From assembly GCA_035048815.1 (NCBI GenBank), contig JAUCBN010000004.1, forward strand, positions 14,846,001 through 14,910,000: 64,000 bases of DNA. The letters are read 5' to 3'. Each line of letters opens with the position of its first letter. Position 1 is the first letter of the stretch. A program made the position numbers and the translations under genes. The notes under the pieces are model-generated. The model was not told where the DNA came from, made no database searches, and saw only the letters and a program-made list of their open reading frames with translations. The DNA comes from Abelmoschus esculentus (lineage: Eukaryota; Streptophyta; Magnoliopsida; Malvales; Malvaceae). This document shows positions 35,300 to 47,077 of this stretch, piece after piece.

Positions 35300-38200
35300 T
35301 AACTATTTGAACTCATAATATTTTGTTTAAAACATTTGATTGTCGTATTTTTTGGGATTAAAACGTGGATGTCTAAGTGGGCTTTATGGAGAATCCATCC
35401 GAATTTTAACCTAGTAAAAAGCTAAAAATTTGAAATTAATCTGTATAATTTTGTTCAAAACCCATAATTAACTATTTTAACTCAAAAAATTTTATTTAAT
35501 AACATTTTGTTATCGTTTTTTGGCGATTAAAACGTGCATGTCTAAATGGGCTTTATAGAGAATCCGTTCGGATTTTAACCGAGTAAAAAGCTTACAAATT
35601 AAGATTTCTCTGTATAATTTTTTCAAACGCCCATAATTAACTATTTGAACTCATAAAATTTGATTTAATAATATTTGATTGTCGTTTTGTTGTGATTAAA
35701 ACATGCTTGTCTAAATGGGCTTTATAGATAATCCGTTCGAATTTTAACCGAGTAAAAAGCTGGAAATTTTAGATTGATTTCTATAATTTTATTCAAAACC
35801 CATTATTAACTATTTGAACTCATAATATTTTATTTAATAACATTTGGTTGTCGTTTTGTTGGGATTAAAACGTGGTTGTCTAAATGGGTTTTATGGAGAA
35901 TCCATCCGAATTTTAACCGAATAAAAAGCTTAAAATTTTAAATTAATCTGTATAATTTTGTTCAAAACCCATTATTAACTATTTGAACTCATAAAAGTTG
36001 ATTTAATAACAGTTGGTTATTGTTTTTTTGCGATTAAAACGTGCTTGTCTAAATGGGCTTTATAGAGAATCCGTTCAAATTTTAACCGAGTAAAAAGCTT
36101 AAAAATTGAGATTAATCTGTATAATTTTGTTCAAACGCCCATAATTAACTATTTGAACTCATAAAATTTAATTTAATAACATTTGGCTATCGTTCTATTG
36201 TGATTAAAACATGCTTGTATAAATGGGCTTTATAGAGAATCCGTTCGAATTTTAACCGAGTAAAAAGCTAAAAAATTTAGATTAATCTGTATAATTTTGT
36301 TCAAAACCCATAATTAACTATTTGAACTCATAAAATTTGATTTAATAACATTTGGTTGTCGTTTTATTGCGATTAAAACGTCCATGTCTAAATGGGTATT
36401 TTACAGAATCCGTTCGGATTTTAACCGAGTAAAAAGCTTAAAAATTGAGATTAATCTGTATAATTTTTCTCAAATGCCCATAATTAACTATTTGAACTCT
36501 TAAAATTTGATTTAATAATATTTCAGTCGTTTTGTTGGGATTAAAACATGCTTGTCTATATGGGCCTTATAGAGAATCCGTTCGAATTTTAACCGAGTAA
36601 AAAGCTGAAATTTTATATTAATCTATATAATTTTGTTCAAAAACCCATAATTAACTTTTTCAACTCAAAAAAATTGATTTAATAACATTCGGTTACAGTT
36701 TTGTTGGGATTAAAACGTGCTTGTCTAAATGGGCTTTATGGAAAATCTGTTCGAATTTTAACTGAGTAAAAAGCTTAAAAATTGAGATTAATCTGTATAA
36801 TTTTGTTCAATCGCCCATAATTAACTATTTGAACTCATAAAATTTGATTTAATAATATTTGGTTGTTGTTTTGTTGTGATTAAAACGTGCTTGTCTAAAT
36901 GGGCTTTATAGAGAATCCGTTCGAATTTTAACCGAGTAAAAAGCTGAAAATTTTAGATTAATTTGTATAATTTTGTTTAAAACCCAAAATCAACTATTTG
37001 AACTCATAATATTTTATTTAATAACATTTGATTGTCGTTTTTTTGGGATTAAAACGTGGATGTCTAAGTGGGCTTTATGGAGAATCCATCCGAATTTTAA
37101 CCTAGTAAAAAGCTAAAAATTTGAAATTAATCTGTATAATTTTGTTCAAAACCCATAATTAACTATTTGAACTCAAAAAAATTATTTAATAACATTTGGT
37201 TATCGTTTTTTGGCAATTAAAACGTGCATGTCTAAATGGGCTTTATAGAGAATCCGTTCGGATTTTAACCGAGTAAAAAGCTTACAAATTAAGATTTCTC
37301 TGTATTATTTTTTCAAACGCCCATAATTAACTATTTGAACTCATAAAATTTGATTTAATAATATTTGATTATCGTTTTGTTGTGATTAAAACATGCTTGT
37401 CTAAATGGGCTTTATAGATAATCCGTTCGAATTTTAACCGAGTAAAAAGCTGGAAATTTTAGATTGATTTGTATAATTTTATTCAAAACCCATTATTAAT
37501 TATTTGAACTCATAATATTTTATTTAATAACATTTGGTTGTCGTTTTGTTGGGATTAAAACGTGGTTGTCTAAATGGGTTTTATGGAGAATCCATCCGAA
37601 TTTTAACCGAATAAAAAGCTTAAAATTTTAAATTAATCTGTATAATTTTGTTCAAAACCCATTATTAACTATTTGAACTCATAAAAGTTGATTTAATAAC
37701 AGTTGGTTATTGTTTTTTTGCGATTAAAACGTGCTTGTCTAAATGGGCTTTATAGAGAATCCGTTCAAATTTTAACCGAGTAAAAAGCTTAAAAATTGAG
37801 ATTAATCTGTATAATTTTGTTCAAACGCCCATAATTAACTATTTGAACTCATAAAATTTAATTTAATAACATTTGGCTATCGTTTTGTTGTGATTAAAAC
37901 ATGCTTGTCTAAATGGGCTTTATAGAGAATCCGTTCGAATTTTAACCGAGTAAAAAGCTAAAAATTTTAGATTAATCTGTATAATTTTGTTCAAAACCCA
38001 TAATTAACTATTTGAACTCATAAAATTTGATTTAATAACATTTGGTTATCGTTTTATTGCGATTAAAACGTCCATGTCTAAATGGGTTTTATACAGAATC
38101 CGTTCGGATTTTAACCGAGTAAAAAGCTTAAAAATTGAGATTAATCTGTATAATTTTTCTCAAACGCCCATAATTAACTATTTGAACTCATAAAATTTGA

Positions 38201-39544
38201 TTTAATAACATTTCATTGTCGTTTTGTTGGGATTAAAACATAGTTGTCTATATGGGCCTTATAGAGAATCCGTTCGAATTTTAACTGAGTAAAAAGCTAA
38301 AAATTTTATATTAATCTATATAATTTTGTTCAAAAACCCATAATTAACTTTTTCAACTCATAAAATTTGATTTAATAATATTCGGTTACAGTTTTGTTGG
38401 GATTAAAACGTGCTTGTCTAAATGGGCTTTATGGAAAATCTGTTCGAATTTTAACTGAGTAAAAAGCTTAAAAATTGAGATTAATCTTTATAATTTTGTT
38501 CAATCGCCCATAATTAACTATTTGAACTCATAAAATTTGATTTAATAATATTTGGTTGTCGTTTTGTTGTGATTAAAACGTGCTTGTCTAAATGGGCTTT
38601 ATAGAGAATCCGTTCGAATTTTGACCGAGTAAAAAGCTGAAAATTTTAGATTAATTTGTATAATTTTATTTAAAACCCAAAATCAACTATTTGAACTCAT
38701 AATATTTTATTTAATAACATTTGATTGTCGTTTTTTTGGGATTAAAACGTGGATGTCTAAGTGGGCTTTACGGAGAATCCATCCGAATTTTAACCTAGTA
38801 AAAAGTTAAAAATTTGAAATTAATCTGTATAATTTTGTTCAAAACCCATAATTAACTATTTGAACTCAAAAAATTTTATTTAATAACATTTGGTTATCGT
38901 TTTTTGGCGATTAAAACGTGCATGTCTAAATGGGCTTTATAGAGAATCCGTTCGGATTTTAACCAAGTAAAAAGCTTACAAATTAAGATTTCTCTGTATA
39001 ATTTTTTCAAACGCCCATAATTAACTATTTGAACTCATAAAATTTGATTTAATAATATTTGATTGTCGTTTTGTTGTGATTAAAACATGCTTGTCTAAAT
39101 GGGCTTTATAGATAATCCGTTCGAATTTTAACCGAGTAAAAAGCTGGAAATTTTAGATTGATTTCTATAATTTTATTCAAAACCCATTATTAATTATATG
39201 AACTCATAATATTTTATTTAATAACATTTGGTTGTCGTTTTGTTGGGATTAAAACGTGGATGTCTAAATGGGTTTTATGGAGAATCCATCCGAATTTTAA
39301 CCGAATAAAAAGCTTAAAATTTTAAATTAATCTGTATAATTTTGTTCAAAACCCATTATTAACTATTTGAACTCATAAAAGTTGATTTAATAACAGTTGG
39401 TTATTGTTTTTTTGCGATTAAAACATGCTTGTCTAAATGGGCTTTATAGAGAATCCGTTCAAATTTTAACCGAGTAAAAAGCTTAAAAATTGAGATTAAT
39501 CTGTATAATTTTGTTTAAACGCCCATAATTAATTATTTGAACTC
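35300..39544 (+). repeat. 10-mer higher-order repeat
   Basis: The variant GTCTAAGTGGGC recurs at 35371, 37062 and 38755, intervals of 1691 and 1693 bases, or ten monomers. Other variants (GTTGATTTAATAACAGTTGG and TTACAAATTAAGATTTCTC) recur in step. About two and a half units are present up to the array end. Confidence 0.88.
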
Positions 39545-40575
39545 TATTGAATTCTTTGAAATTTCGAACAGAGTTTAAGCGAAACTCAACGGGTGATTAT
39601 TGAATTCTCTCATCTCCCTCTCCCTTTCTCTCGCCCTCCATGCCTTCTTCTTCATCTTCTTTTTTGCTTTTCTTTCTCCCTATTTTGGAGATCATCTTTG
39701 TCTACTACACCGCCGCCATGGATCTACAACCAACAGTCTCCGGAGAGGAAGATTCAATAACCACTCAATACCAATCCTTTGAGATAAGTCAATTGTTTTA
39801 TTGTTCTTGTTTGTTTTTTCTTTTTGATGCTATCTTTAATCGACTAGAATATTTTCTTTCTTTTTGCCATTGTTTTGTTTTCTTTTTTTCTTTATTAAGA
39901 ACATGTGTGGATGTAAGGATCTTTGTTGATCCAGATCTTGAACGTATTGATGATATTTTTATGGCAGCCACCACATCCTTCTCCCCTCGGATAAACGACC
40001 ACCAAAAGGTTTGGCCTCTCAAATCTTCTAAAAGGAGGCTTCTTTCTCCTATGCAAATTTCGCCACTAAGAATCCAGGTTTTTCTAACATTTTTCGCTAT
40101 TAATTTTCTTGCTTCCTTTGTTTTGGATTATTCGAACAACACAAGGATCTTGTTTCCTGTTAGTTTTTTGATCTTGGCAATGCTTTGCTTGAACGATTGA
40201 GGTTGTCCAATGGTTTTTTGCTTGCGTTTATTTTTTGGAATCAAGCCCTTGCACTGCATAGACAATGGAAAGCTTGTTTAATGATTTTTCTTGATCTTCT
40301 TTTTCTTGAACTCAAGGCCTCCCTTATTCTTTTGGGTTTAGATTCTATCAATATAGCACTAGTTTTAACGAATACAAATAATCTCTTGCCACCCTTGAAT
40401 AGGGATTATACCAACATCTACAATGGTGTTTTATTATCAAGCAAGTCTACTTATTCCATTCAAAGAAAGAGGACTACACATGCATGCCGCCATAGCATTG
40501 TGCTTATTACTTGTTACCTTCACTTATTTTTTCGATGGGGATGCAGCCATAGAAAGTCTACTTATTTTTTTCACT
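39545..40575 (+). other. T-rich, gene-like unrecognised sequence
   Basis: Plus-strand T/C-rich DNA with an open frame of 186 codons (39640-40200) beginning MPSSSSSFLLFF, plus others. An inner ATG at 39718 opens MDLQPTVSGEEDSITT. The stretch near 39915-40077 reads like an exon (DPDLERIDDIFMAATT...) ending CAG before GTTTTTCT. One copy of the double stem-loop module lies at 40389-40430. No product is recognised; it may be a decayed gene or a repeat family shared with 57283-59218. An inverted repeat GAGTTT/AAACTC lies at 39571-39587 next to the satellite edge. Confidence 0.3.
40496..40542 (+). repeat. 47-bp direct repeat, left copy
   Basis: Starts CATTGTGCTTATTACTTG and ends CGATGGGGAT. It recurs exactly at 42190-42236, on the other side of the Copia-type LTR. 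It is much longer than a normal target-site duplication. Confidence 0.85.
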
Positions 40576-42191
40576 TATTAGAGTATGCCCAAAGACCAAT
40601 CATATGATGATTGTATGGATACTTTTATTTACCAATTTTATTGAATAAAGGCATTGCCATTGTTGTTTTTAGATATATGTGTCACATAAACTGAGAAACA
40701 ATAAGGTCCATATAATAATATATGTATTATTATTAAAAGATCCTTAGTCAAGTATTATTATGGGTATGGACAATAATAATACGCTTAAGACTAACATGTG
40801 ATTAATTGATGACAATGAGTTGTCATTGACATAGAGATGTCAGAATTAATACATGAATATATTAGTAGAGAATAATATATTGGATTGACCCACTATGAGC
40901 ATATATCTTGGATTATTATGTGACGGTCACGATATTGCTCATAGTGACAACTATATGTATTATCCTTAGACTTGAGATTATTACTATCTCAACATATGTT
41001 ATTTTATGTTTTGATGCAGTTAAATGTGTTTCGTAATTAGTTACACTATAAAAACTGACATTGGACATATTACAATATATGTAGTGAGATGTGAATAATC
41101 AAGATAGGATTTGTCCTTCCTACATAATAGGAAAATATATCAAAGGGCACTTGATTGAGTGAGGCTAGAAATGCATGGCCATGCTTGAATATGTTGATAT
41201 GAGATATCACAAATTATTCATTAAAAGTAGTCCACTCTAGATATCAAGAAACATTAAAATAGGCTATACAAGTGTGACTATTCCAAGACTTGTGCCTATT
41301 AAAGATATAAAAGGACAAAAGGATATAATACATTAAAAGAGTTGGTCACGGACATGATACATCGAATCATGATCTCTTGTAACTTAGATGACAATGATAT
41401 ATTGCTAGATGTCACTCATTGTTTTTTAATATTAGAATTGTTCTAATATTATTACTAACGTTACAATGAGCCTATAGGGTCACACCCAATGGTTGAAACA
41501 GAGCAAATATATATATAAGTATAAGTAGATTATATTTAATCCCGAATTTTAAATAAAGGATATAATTAAAGTAATTATATCCCTTTTAAATTCGAATTAA
41601 ATGTAGATTCTGAAATTTAAGGAAATAATTAAAGTAATTATTTCTTATAAACCAATTCAGAATCAAACTCTTTAAATTCGAATTAAATATAGATTCTGAA
41701 ATTTAAGGAAATGATTAAAGTAATTATTTCCTATAAACCAATTCAGAATCAAAATCTTTAAATTCGAATTAAATATAGATTCTGAAATTTAAGGAAATAA
41801 TTAAAGTAATTATTTCCTATAAACCTATTCAGAATCAAACTCTTATACCTAGGGTTACACCTATATAAAGGATCAATTGGTCTAGCAGCCACAATAGAGA
41901 ATTCCGAATTCCAAACCCTAGAATCACGAAAAACAGTTTTTCGAGATTTGCTCTCTTAACCGGGTGAACTGAGTAGAGGCCGAGACGATATTCGTGGAGG
42001 CTAAAGATTCGAATTGTCAAACGATTGTGATTGTAGCAAATCTAGTTGCTGCTTTTTGCTGCTTATCAAGGAACCCAATGTAAGTTATCGTAACTCTTCC
42101 TCTTGATTCCGGATTAAACGTACATGGATCACTGGAAAGACCATCGTAATTTTGTTCCGCTGCGCCATGGGGTGTGCCGGCGGTCCCAACA
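40576..42191 (+). repeat. Copia-type LTR, plus orientation
   Basis: A 1616-bp LTR related to the one at 1076-2508 but in the opposite orientation. It starts TATTAGAGTATGCCC (G to A in the second base) and ends GGTCCCAACA. A TATA-like CTATATAAAGG lies at about 41862-41872. It is longer than the other copy mainly because of three tandem 86-bp units at 41589-41845. The 5-base flanks do not match (TCACT and TTGTG); instead a 47-bp direct repeat flanks it, so its insertion or later history was unusual. Confidence 0.75.
41589..41845 (+). repeat. Three tandem 86-bp units inside the LTR
   Basis: Units begin ATTCGAATTAAATATAGATT and contain GGAAATAATTAAAGTAATTA. The related LTR at 1076-2508 has only one diverged copy of the corresponding sequence. 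The units lie shortly upstream of the TATA-like box, a usual place for promoter repeats in LTRs. Confidence 0.8.
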
Positions 42192-42236
42192 TTGTGCTTA
42201 TTACTTGTTACCTTCACTTATTTTTTCGATGGGGAT
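42190..42236 (+). repeat. 47-bp direct repeat, right copy
   Basis: Exact second copy of 40496-40542, beginning in the last bases of the Copia-type LTR (CA at 42190-42191). Confidence 0.8.
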
Positions 42237-42855
42237 ACCCAAGGACTTACATAGTTAAGCTTTCTTTCTTCATCGGATTTTATACATCGTTGAGACAAAA
42301 GTCTTGGAAATTGATTGACGACTTTGTTTTATCTATGGGAAGGTTACTAATCTTGTTGTTATTTCTATTAATATTTTACATGGGTCTTCTTAAAGCTACC
42401 CTATTGCTATTACCCTTTTACTTTATGAACTACTTACTAGGGATCTTTCTATCATTTTTATTATTGTATCAAACTCAAATTATCAACCAAGAAACAAGGG
42501 TTCTTATTCTTATTAGAATTTTGGTTCTATTTAAGGAAGTCACAAACTTTCGTTTTCTCTACCAAAAGATTACTCGGGTTTCTATCAATTTATGCATCTG
42601 ACCGACATTGCTATCCCTGTCGTTCTCTCAACCTTAGCGGGACCTCCCAACCATACCACATCAGTGACTCTTTTCTTTCAAAGATACCTGAGTCACAAGA
42701 CCGATGCTACTATTTACTAATCTCCAATATACAATACAATACTCGAAACTACTAGCTTGTTGCGCACCCAAATTGGTCATGTTCTGGTTCTGGTAACTTT
42801 GATATCTATCCTATTTACTGATCTCCAATCGATCGCTACTCGGATACATGGCAAC
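42192..42855 (+). other. T-rich sequence left of the Athila element
   Basis: Continuation of the T-rich host DNA of 39545-40575. A 149-codon open frame (42152-42601) begins inside the LTR and is not credible as a gene. The last five bases, GCAAC (42851-42855), are the Athila target-site duplication. Confidence 0.4.
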
Positions 42856-44234
42856 TGTTGCGTGTAAAAAGGGTTGTGCAATCTGTGCAAGTGAACACGT
42901 CCCAAGTAATAAAGTAATGAATATCGAGTATCGTCTCCATAGGGATTGGTATACTTAATATGTTTCCTTTGCTATTCTCACTCTGCAAAAGAAATAAAGT
43001 AAAAACACAGATTAATTTGGTTGTCCTGAATTAAATTAAAACAACTTGAATAATAAAAAGAAAACAGAGAATGGAAATAGAATCAGATTGAGAGAATGGG
43101 TAGGATCCAGTTATGTCGGATTGTGGATTCAATTGTCTTGTTTTTGTCTAATGCAACTACACAACACTGCCTTGGCAGTACAGCAGTTTTACTGCCTCGA
43201 CAGTGAAGGGTACATCCGCCGCGGCAATCCCTTGCTCTTGGGTGGACTTATTCATGGTTCGGTAAAGTGTCCTCTGATGACTCCGTTTATCCCTAAATCG
43301 AAGTACTGTTGATGACTAGTCCTTGATGATACCTCCCGGCGTGAATCAACTATAACCACCAACCAATCAAACACTTCTTTTAGCCGCTGAAACTCTAACC
43401 TATCCCTAGGCCGAGTTAGTATTTTCCAGCTATAAAAATACCGTACTTATTCCTTTCGTGAATCTAACTCTCCCGATATTAGATAAATAAATCTCTCACA
43501 AACTTCTCTCCTGAGCTTGAATGCAAGAATAATGAATGGCAAAGAATAAGCAAACCTTAATATTTTATTGCATGAAACAAGAAAACAAAGTACAATGTCC
43601 TCTCACTAATACTCGACAACTTTCACCTAAACCCTAAGAGAATTTAGAACATGATGAAAATAAAGAAATCTCTAAAGTCTATTGTAAACTCTCCCCCCAT
43701 CTTCTCTTGGACGGCACATCCCTTATATAGGCTAAAATTAGGGCAACATCAGCCTTGGAGAAGAAGTTTAGTTGATTTGGATGTTTCCTTCCGTAAAAAG
43801 GTGAATCTCTTTAGTTTGATTCTTTTCATGTTTACATTGTCTTCTTGAACTCCAATTTCCACGCAAAGTGTCTAGAAAAATTCGGCTTTTTATGCTTTTC
43901 AAATCGATCACCACTTTGACTTTTGGTATTAAGAAATTCCCCACCTCGGCAGGATGCATCTGCTGCCCCAGCGGAGGTCTGACTTTGAGTGTGCTTAGCT
44001 TCTAACAACAGAAGCTCCCCTCTGTGGCTGGTTCGATCAAGGTCCAAGTTTACCTATAATTTGCATAAAGATGCATTAAAGCGTATATTTTCTATAAATT
44101 TCATCCTTATTGGTCAAGAAGGAAAAGCATTCCAATATCACATATTAAGCTCATGCACTAGCCAAAGTAGGTGTAGATTAAGTAATTATTATCCACGAAA
44201 GGTGTAAAAGTGATAGTCTTTTGAGGACTTATCA
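42856..44234 (-). repeat. Athila 3' LTR
   Basis: 1379 bp. On the plus strand it runs from TGTTGCGTGTAAAAAGGG to GAGGACTTATCA; on the minus strand it is TGATAAGT...CGCAACA. A TATA box CTATATAAG (minus strand) lies at 43722-43730, and a possible AATAAA poly(A) signal near 43563-43570. The family palindrome appears at 43166-43179 (ACTGCCTTGGCAGT) and 43191-43204. Confidence 0.95.
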
Positions 44235-44252
44235 CACACCCAAACTCGAACT
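44235..44252 (-). promoter_or_regulatory. Athila polypurine tract
   Basis: On the minus strand GTTCGAGTTTGGGTGTG lies immediately before the 3' LTR, the usual place for the plus-strand primer. A second similar stretch, GAGTTTGGGGGTGTAG, lies at about 44943-44962, nearer to the end of ORF3. Confidence 0.7.
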
Positions 44253-45058
44253 ATTTCTTGTCCTCAAGCAATGCAAACCATCAAATTGCCGTACCTTATT
44301 CTCTATTGGTCTTACTTTTTCATCTATTCTCTCCACCATAACTATGCCTATTCTTAGTCTTAACCTTTAGGCTACCCAAGGAGTTACCCGGAATCGAGCT
44401 ATAAGATTTTGTGAGTGTGTGAGTTCTTGTGGACAAGTTTGATTAAAGGCTTTCTTAGACAAACTCTAAGTTCAAGACAAATAGATTTGGGATTAATGTT
44501 CTCTTCTTATAACAACAACTACTTGAGCCAATTTCGGGCACCTCAAGGATTGTGTTTCATCATCAAGATCTATCTTTTTTTTAAGCATATTAGAGCCAAT
44601 TTTGGGCACCTCTAGTCATTATTCCAAAAATCTAAGCCTTTATCACCTAAGTTCATTAAAAGAATTCCTATAATCAAACACGTCCCAAAAGTGTTTTTAG
44701 AGTCAATCCTATAGCAAGCTCCTAAGTTTTAGTCCTTAAGCATCCTAAGGTTAATCCTTCTAAACAGGACCTAGCCATGGTAAGGAGAAAGATTTCTATA
44801 GCCTAAGGAGAATAACCTAAGGCAATGATGTAGAGCAATGCAAGAGTATGGACAATATTTCAAGTAAGGTAAAAAAAATAAACTTAAATTGCTCCCTTTC
44901 ATGGCAGGGTCGCGGCAGTGAATTGCCTTGGCAGTGAATCTACACCCCCAAACTCGAACTGAGCATTGCCCTCAATGCTTATACATATGCAAAAGACAGG
45001 AAACAAACATGAAGATTAGCGAGGAAAAAATAAAAACAACATAGAGGTATAAAAAGGA
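44253..45058 (-). other. Athila 3' noncoding region
   Basis: About 800 bases between ORF3 and the polypurine tract with no coding region. It contains copies of the family palindrome (about 44897-44935) and the second polypurine-like stretch. Confidence 0.6.
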
Positions 45059-45564
45059 TTAAAAATCCTTCGAAGAACTGCTGCGGATGATGAGTTTCCT
45101 TGGCCTTGCTACTGACAGTTTAGTTTTTGATCCCTATGCTGCTGAGTGCTGGGTTTTGGCTATTCTGGGCGGCTGGATTCTGGTAGGTGGCGTCCTTTGC
45201 AATGGGGCATTAACTTCTTCTCCTTCTTCTTCATCACTAATTTCTTCGGTGGGCATAATATTTGTCCCGCCCTATTCTTCAATGTTCATGGCCTCTGCCC
45301 AGGTGTGTTGAGTGCTTGGCCTGGCGGTAGAATGAGGCTGCTGCATGAGAGAGCCCATCTCAGACGAGAAACTCCTCATGATTATAGGGGAGTTTGCTGG
45401 ACTGCTGAAAGCTGCTCTCCTCTTGGATGGCCTTCTGCTGGCAGATGATGCCGCGGTAGGCTCTTGTGGCTAAGATGGGCCAACGGCGTAGAATGGTTAT
45501 GATGGTCCAGTGGCATAGAACGATCTCGGTTCTCTTGGGGCTAGAGTTTTTTCGGTGTATGGTG
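45059..45564 (-). pseudogene. Athila ORF3, C-terminal part
   Basis: The part of ORF3 lying beyond the mini LTR insertion. Read in the same frame as the N-terminal part once the insertion and one TGGTG copy are set aside, it stays open for about 168 codons except for four stops (two near 45490 and 45460, one near 45270, one near 45127), ending at TAA 45059-45061. It contains a short repeated FYA-GPS motif, a basic serine-rich stretch, and an acidic run (EEISDEEEGEE). Its function is unknown. Confidence 0.6.
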
Positions 45565-45786
45565 TGTTAAACTATAAGAAAATATGACAACGACAATAGA
45601 AGAGAAGCAATGTATATTATTGAATTCAGTGTGTTTTACAAGGAGAAGAGTGGTTCTTTATATAGGCTGTGAATAGTCATGAGTCACTGCACTCAACAGC
45701 TTAACTACCTCGTAAAAAACTCACAGAAGAGCATTAGAATCTAGAATTTCCTAACTGCATTCACCAAGTCCGTTATCCTTCTAATA
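45565..45786 (-). repeat. Mini element 3' LTR
   Basis: 222 bp, TATA box CCTATATAAAG on the minus strand at 45656-45666. Starts TGTTAAAC on the plus strand, the G to A change distinguishing it from the other LTR. Confidence 0.9.
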
Positions 45787-47070
45787 TTTCCCCGGTTTCA
45801 TCAACTTCTGTCAAACTTCTCAATTCTCTTCGGATTGGTGATTCTCGAACAAAAAATAAAAGAAATCGATGCTTGAACTTGACCATTGATAAAAGAGTTC
45901 CTTCAAACCAAAAAACTTGTATTTCTTAGTGATTCAATATGAATCTGAGGTATTCTTCATCCTTTCGTTCTTCTTAACTCACCTTTATCTTTTGGTGGTT
46001 TTACAGAGAATCGAAGGTGTTCGTCACCTTCCGTTCTTCTTAATCCACTTCGTTTTTACAATGTTCTTGTCATCCGAAATTCTCTAGATCATAAAATAAT
46101 AGCACTAATTTCTTTTGAAGAAATTTGATCACCAATCAACAAAAACAAGATGTAAGATTCTAACTTGATTCTTGACCTTTGCTTCGAGGATTCTAATTTG
46201 GTTAAGGCTACAGAAGTTGCAAAAAATCAGGCAAAGTTGATTAAAGAAGCAAATTCTGATATTCTTCCTGTACCTGACAGAGCTAGGAGCCAGAACTTGG
46301 AAACTGCAAAGAACAATACATGACTGTAATTACCGAACTTGATGCTAAACAAGAATTGTGGAAGGTTCGCCAGGACTGTGATGCATCCTTGGAAGCGAAA
46401 ATTGCTGCCTTCAAACAGACAACAGAAAATTACTGCCTTCATCTTCGTCGTCGACATCTTCTTCATCCAAAACCAGCGGCAGCGGTGGAGACAGCAGCGG
46501 TGGCAGTGAAAGCGCTTTCTCTCGTCAAGAAAATTATGGATCTTGATAAACTTGTCGTTGTTGATAATGGAGGTGTTGGCGGAAGGACACAACTTCTTCC
46601 GTAATTTTCTTCGATTTGTTCCGATTCCAATCATCAAGAAACAAAATCTGAAAATAGAGGGCATGGACATCGATTCAGTAGTGGACATACCCGACACTCC
46701 TGATAGACCATCTTTAAAGAAAGTGAATGGAGGAAACTTCGTTGCCAAAGAAATCAATTTAACAGTAGCCGATCGTGCGGGAGGTTCTAATTCTACAAGT
46801 GAAGGATCTTTCTTAATATCGGCTGGAGTCGTAGCCATGGCCTTGGCATCACGGGAACAAACTCGAGACTCGGCGTTGAGGTTCTTTCCGCCATCGTTAT
46901 CTTTGTGGAAATCCAGCATGTGATGGAGGAGAGGGGAGCCGTAAACCATGATTCTGAAATTCACTTTCTTGTTGCTGGATGAGGAAGATGAAGCCGTGAA
47001 GGATTGTTGGTGTAGAAGACGTGACTTTTTCTTGATGCGAAAGCTCAAACCACCAGGATCTATGGCAAAA
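45787..47070 (+). pseudogene. Apparent captured host-gene fragments
   Basis: Interior of the mini element, read on the plus strand, antisense to the element. 46195-46435 encodes a coiled-coil-like piece: EVAKNQAKLIKEANSDILP and, one frame away, TELDAKQELWKVRQDCDASL; it resembles plant WEB-family coiled-coil proteins. A further frame (46543-46923) includes MDIDSVVDIPDTPDRPS and reads like a regulatory-protein exon that I cannot name. A serine-rich stretch lies at about 46440-46550. On the minus strand there is a 283-codon open frame (47078-46227), which may be incidental. Capture of host exons by LTR elements is documented; the donors named here are a guess. Confidence 0.45.
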
Positions 47071-47077
47071 GATACCA
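47060..47077 (-). promoter_or_regulatory. Mini element primer-binding site
   Basis: On the minus strand TGGTATCTTTTGCC directly follows the 5' LTR. The first seven bases match the initiator tRNA-Met primer site usual in Copia elements; the rest diverges. Confidence 0.65.

Larger units (their letters stand above)
24730..39544 (+). repeat. Satellite array B2, ~170-bp monomer
   Basis: About 87 monomers in one orientation. The left part repeats the 8-mer pattern through the tandem duplication (variant at 24995 and 27534, 15 monomers apart). The centre (about 28500-33500) has more diverged monomers with no clear long period and two local inversions. The right part has 5-mer (33700-35100) and 10-mer (35300-39544) higher-order repeats. 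The array ends at GAACTC near 39544. No genes or other insertions were seen in it. Confidence 0.93.

Noticed and set aside
10351..39544. Possible CENP-B-box-like motif in the satellite (TTCGAATTTTAACCGAG)
   Set aside because: Spacing and core bases do not fit the CENP-B box pattern (TTCG-NNNN-A-NN-CGGG); plants also lack a clear CENP-B box system.
10351..39544. CRISPR-like repeat array
   Set aside because: The repeats are contiguous ~170-bp monomers with no unique spacers, typical of eukaryotic satellite DNA.
42152..42601. 149-codon plus-strand frame as a gene
   Set aside because: It begins inside the Copia-type LTR and continues into T-rich DNA; no domain is seen.
45087..45448. Plus-strand frames in the ORF3 tail region
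   Set aside because: They are shadows of the minus-strand ORF3 frame, which continues in step with the N-terminal part.
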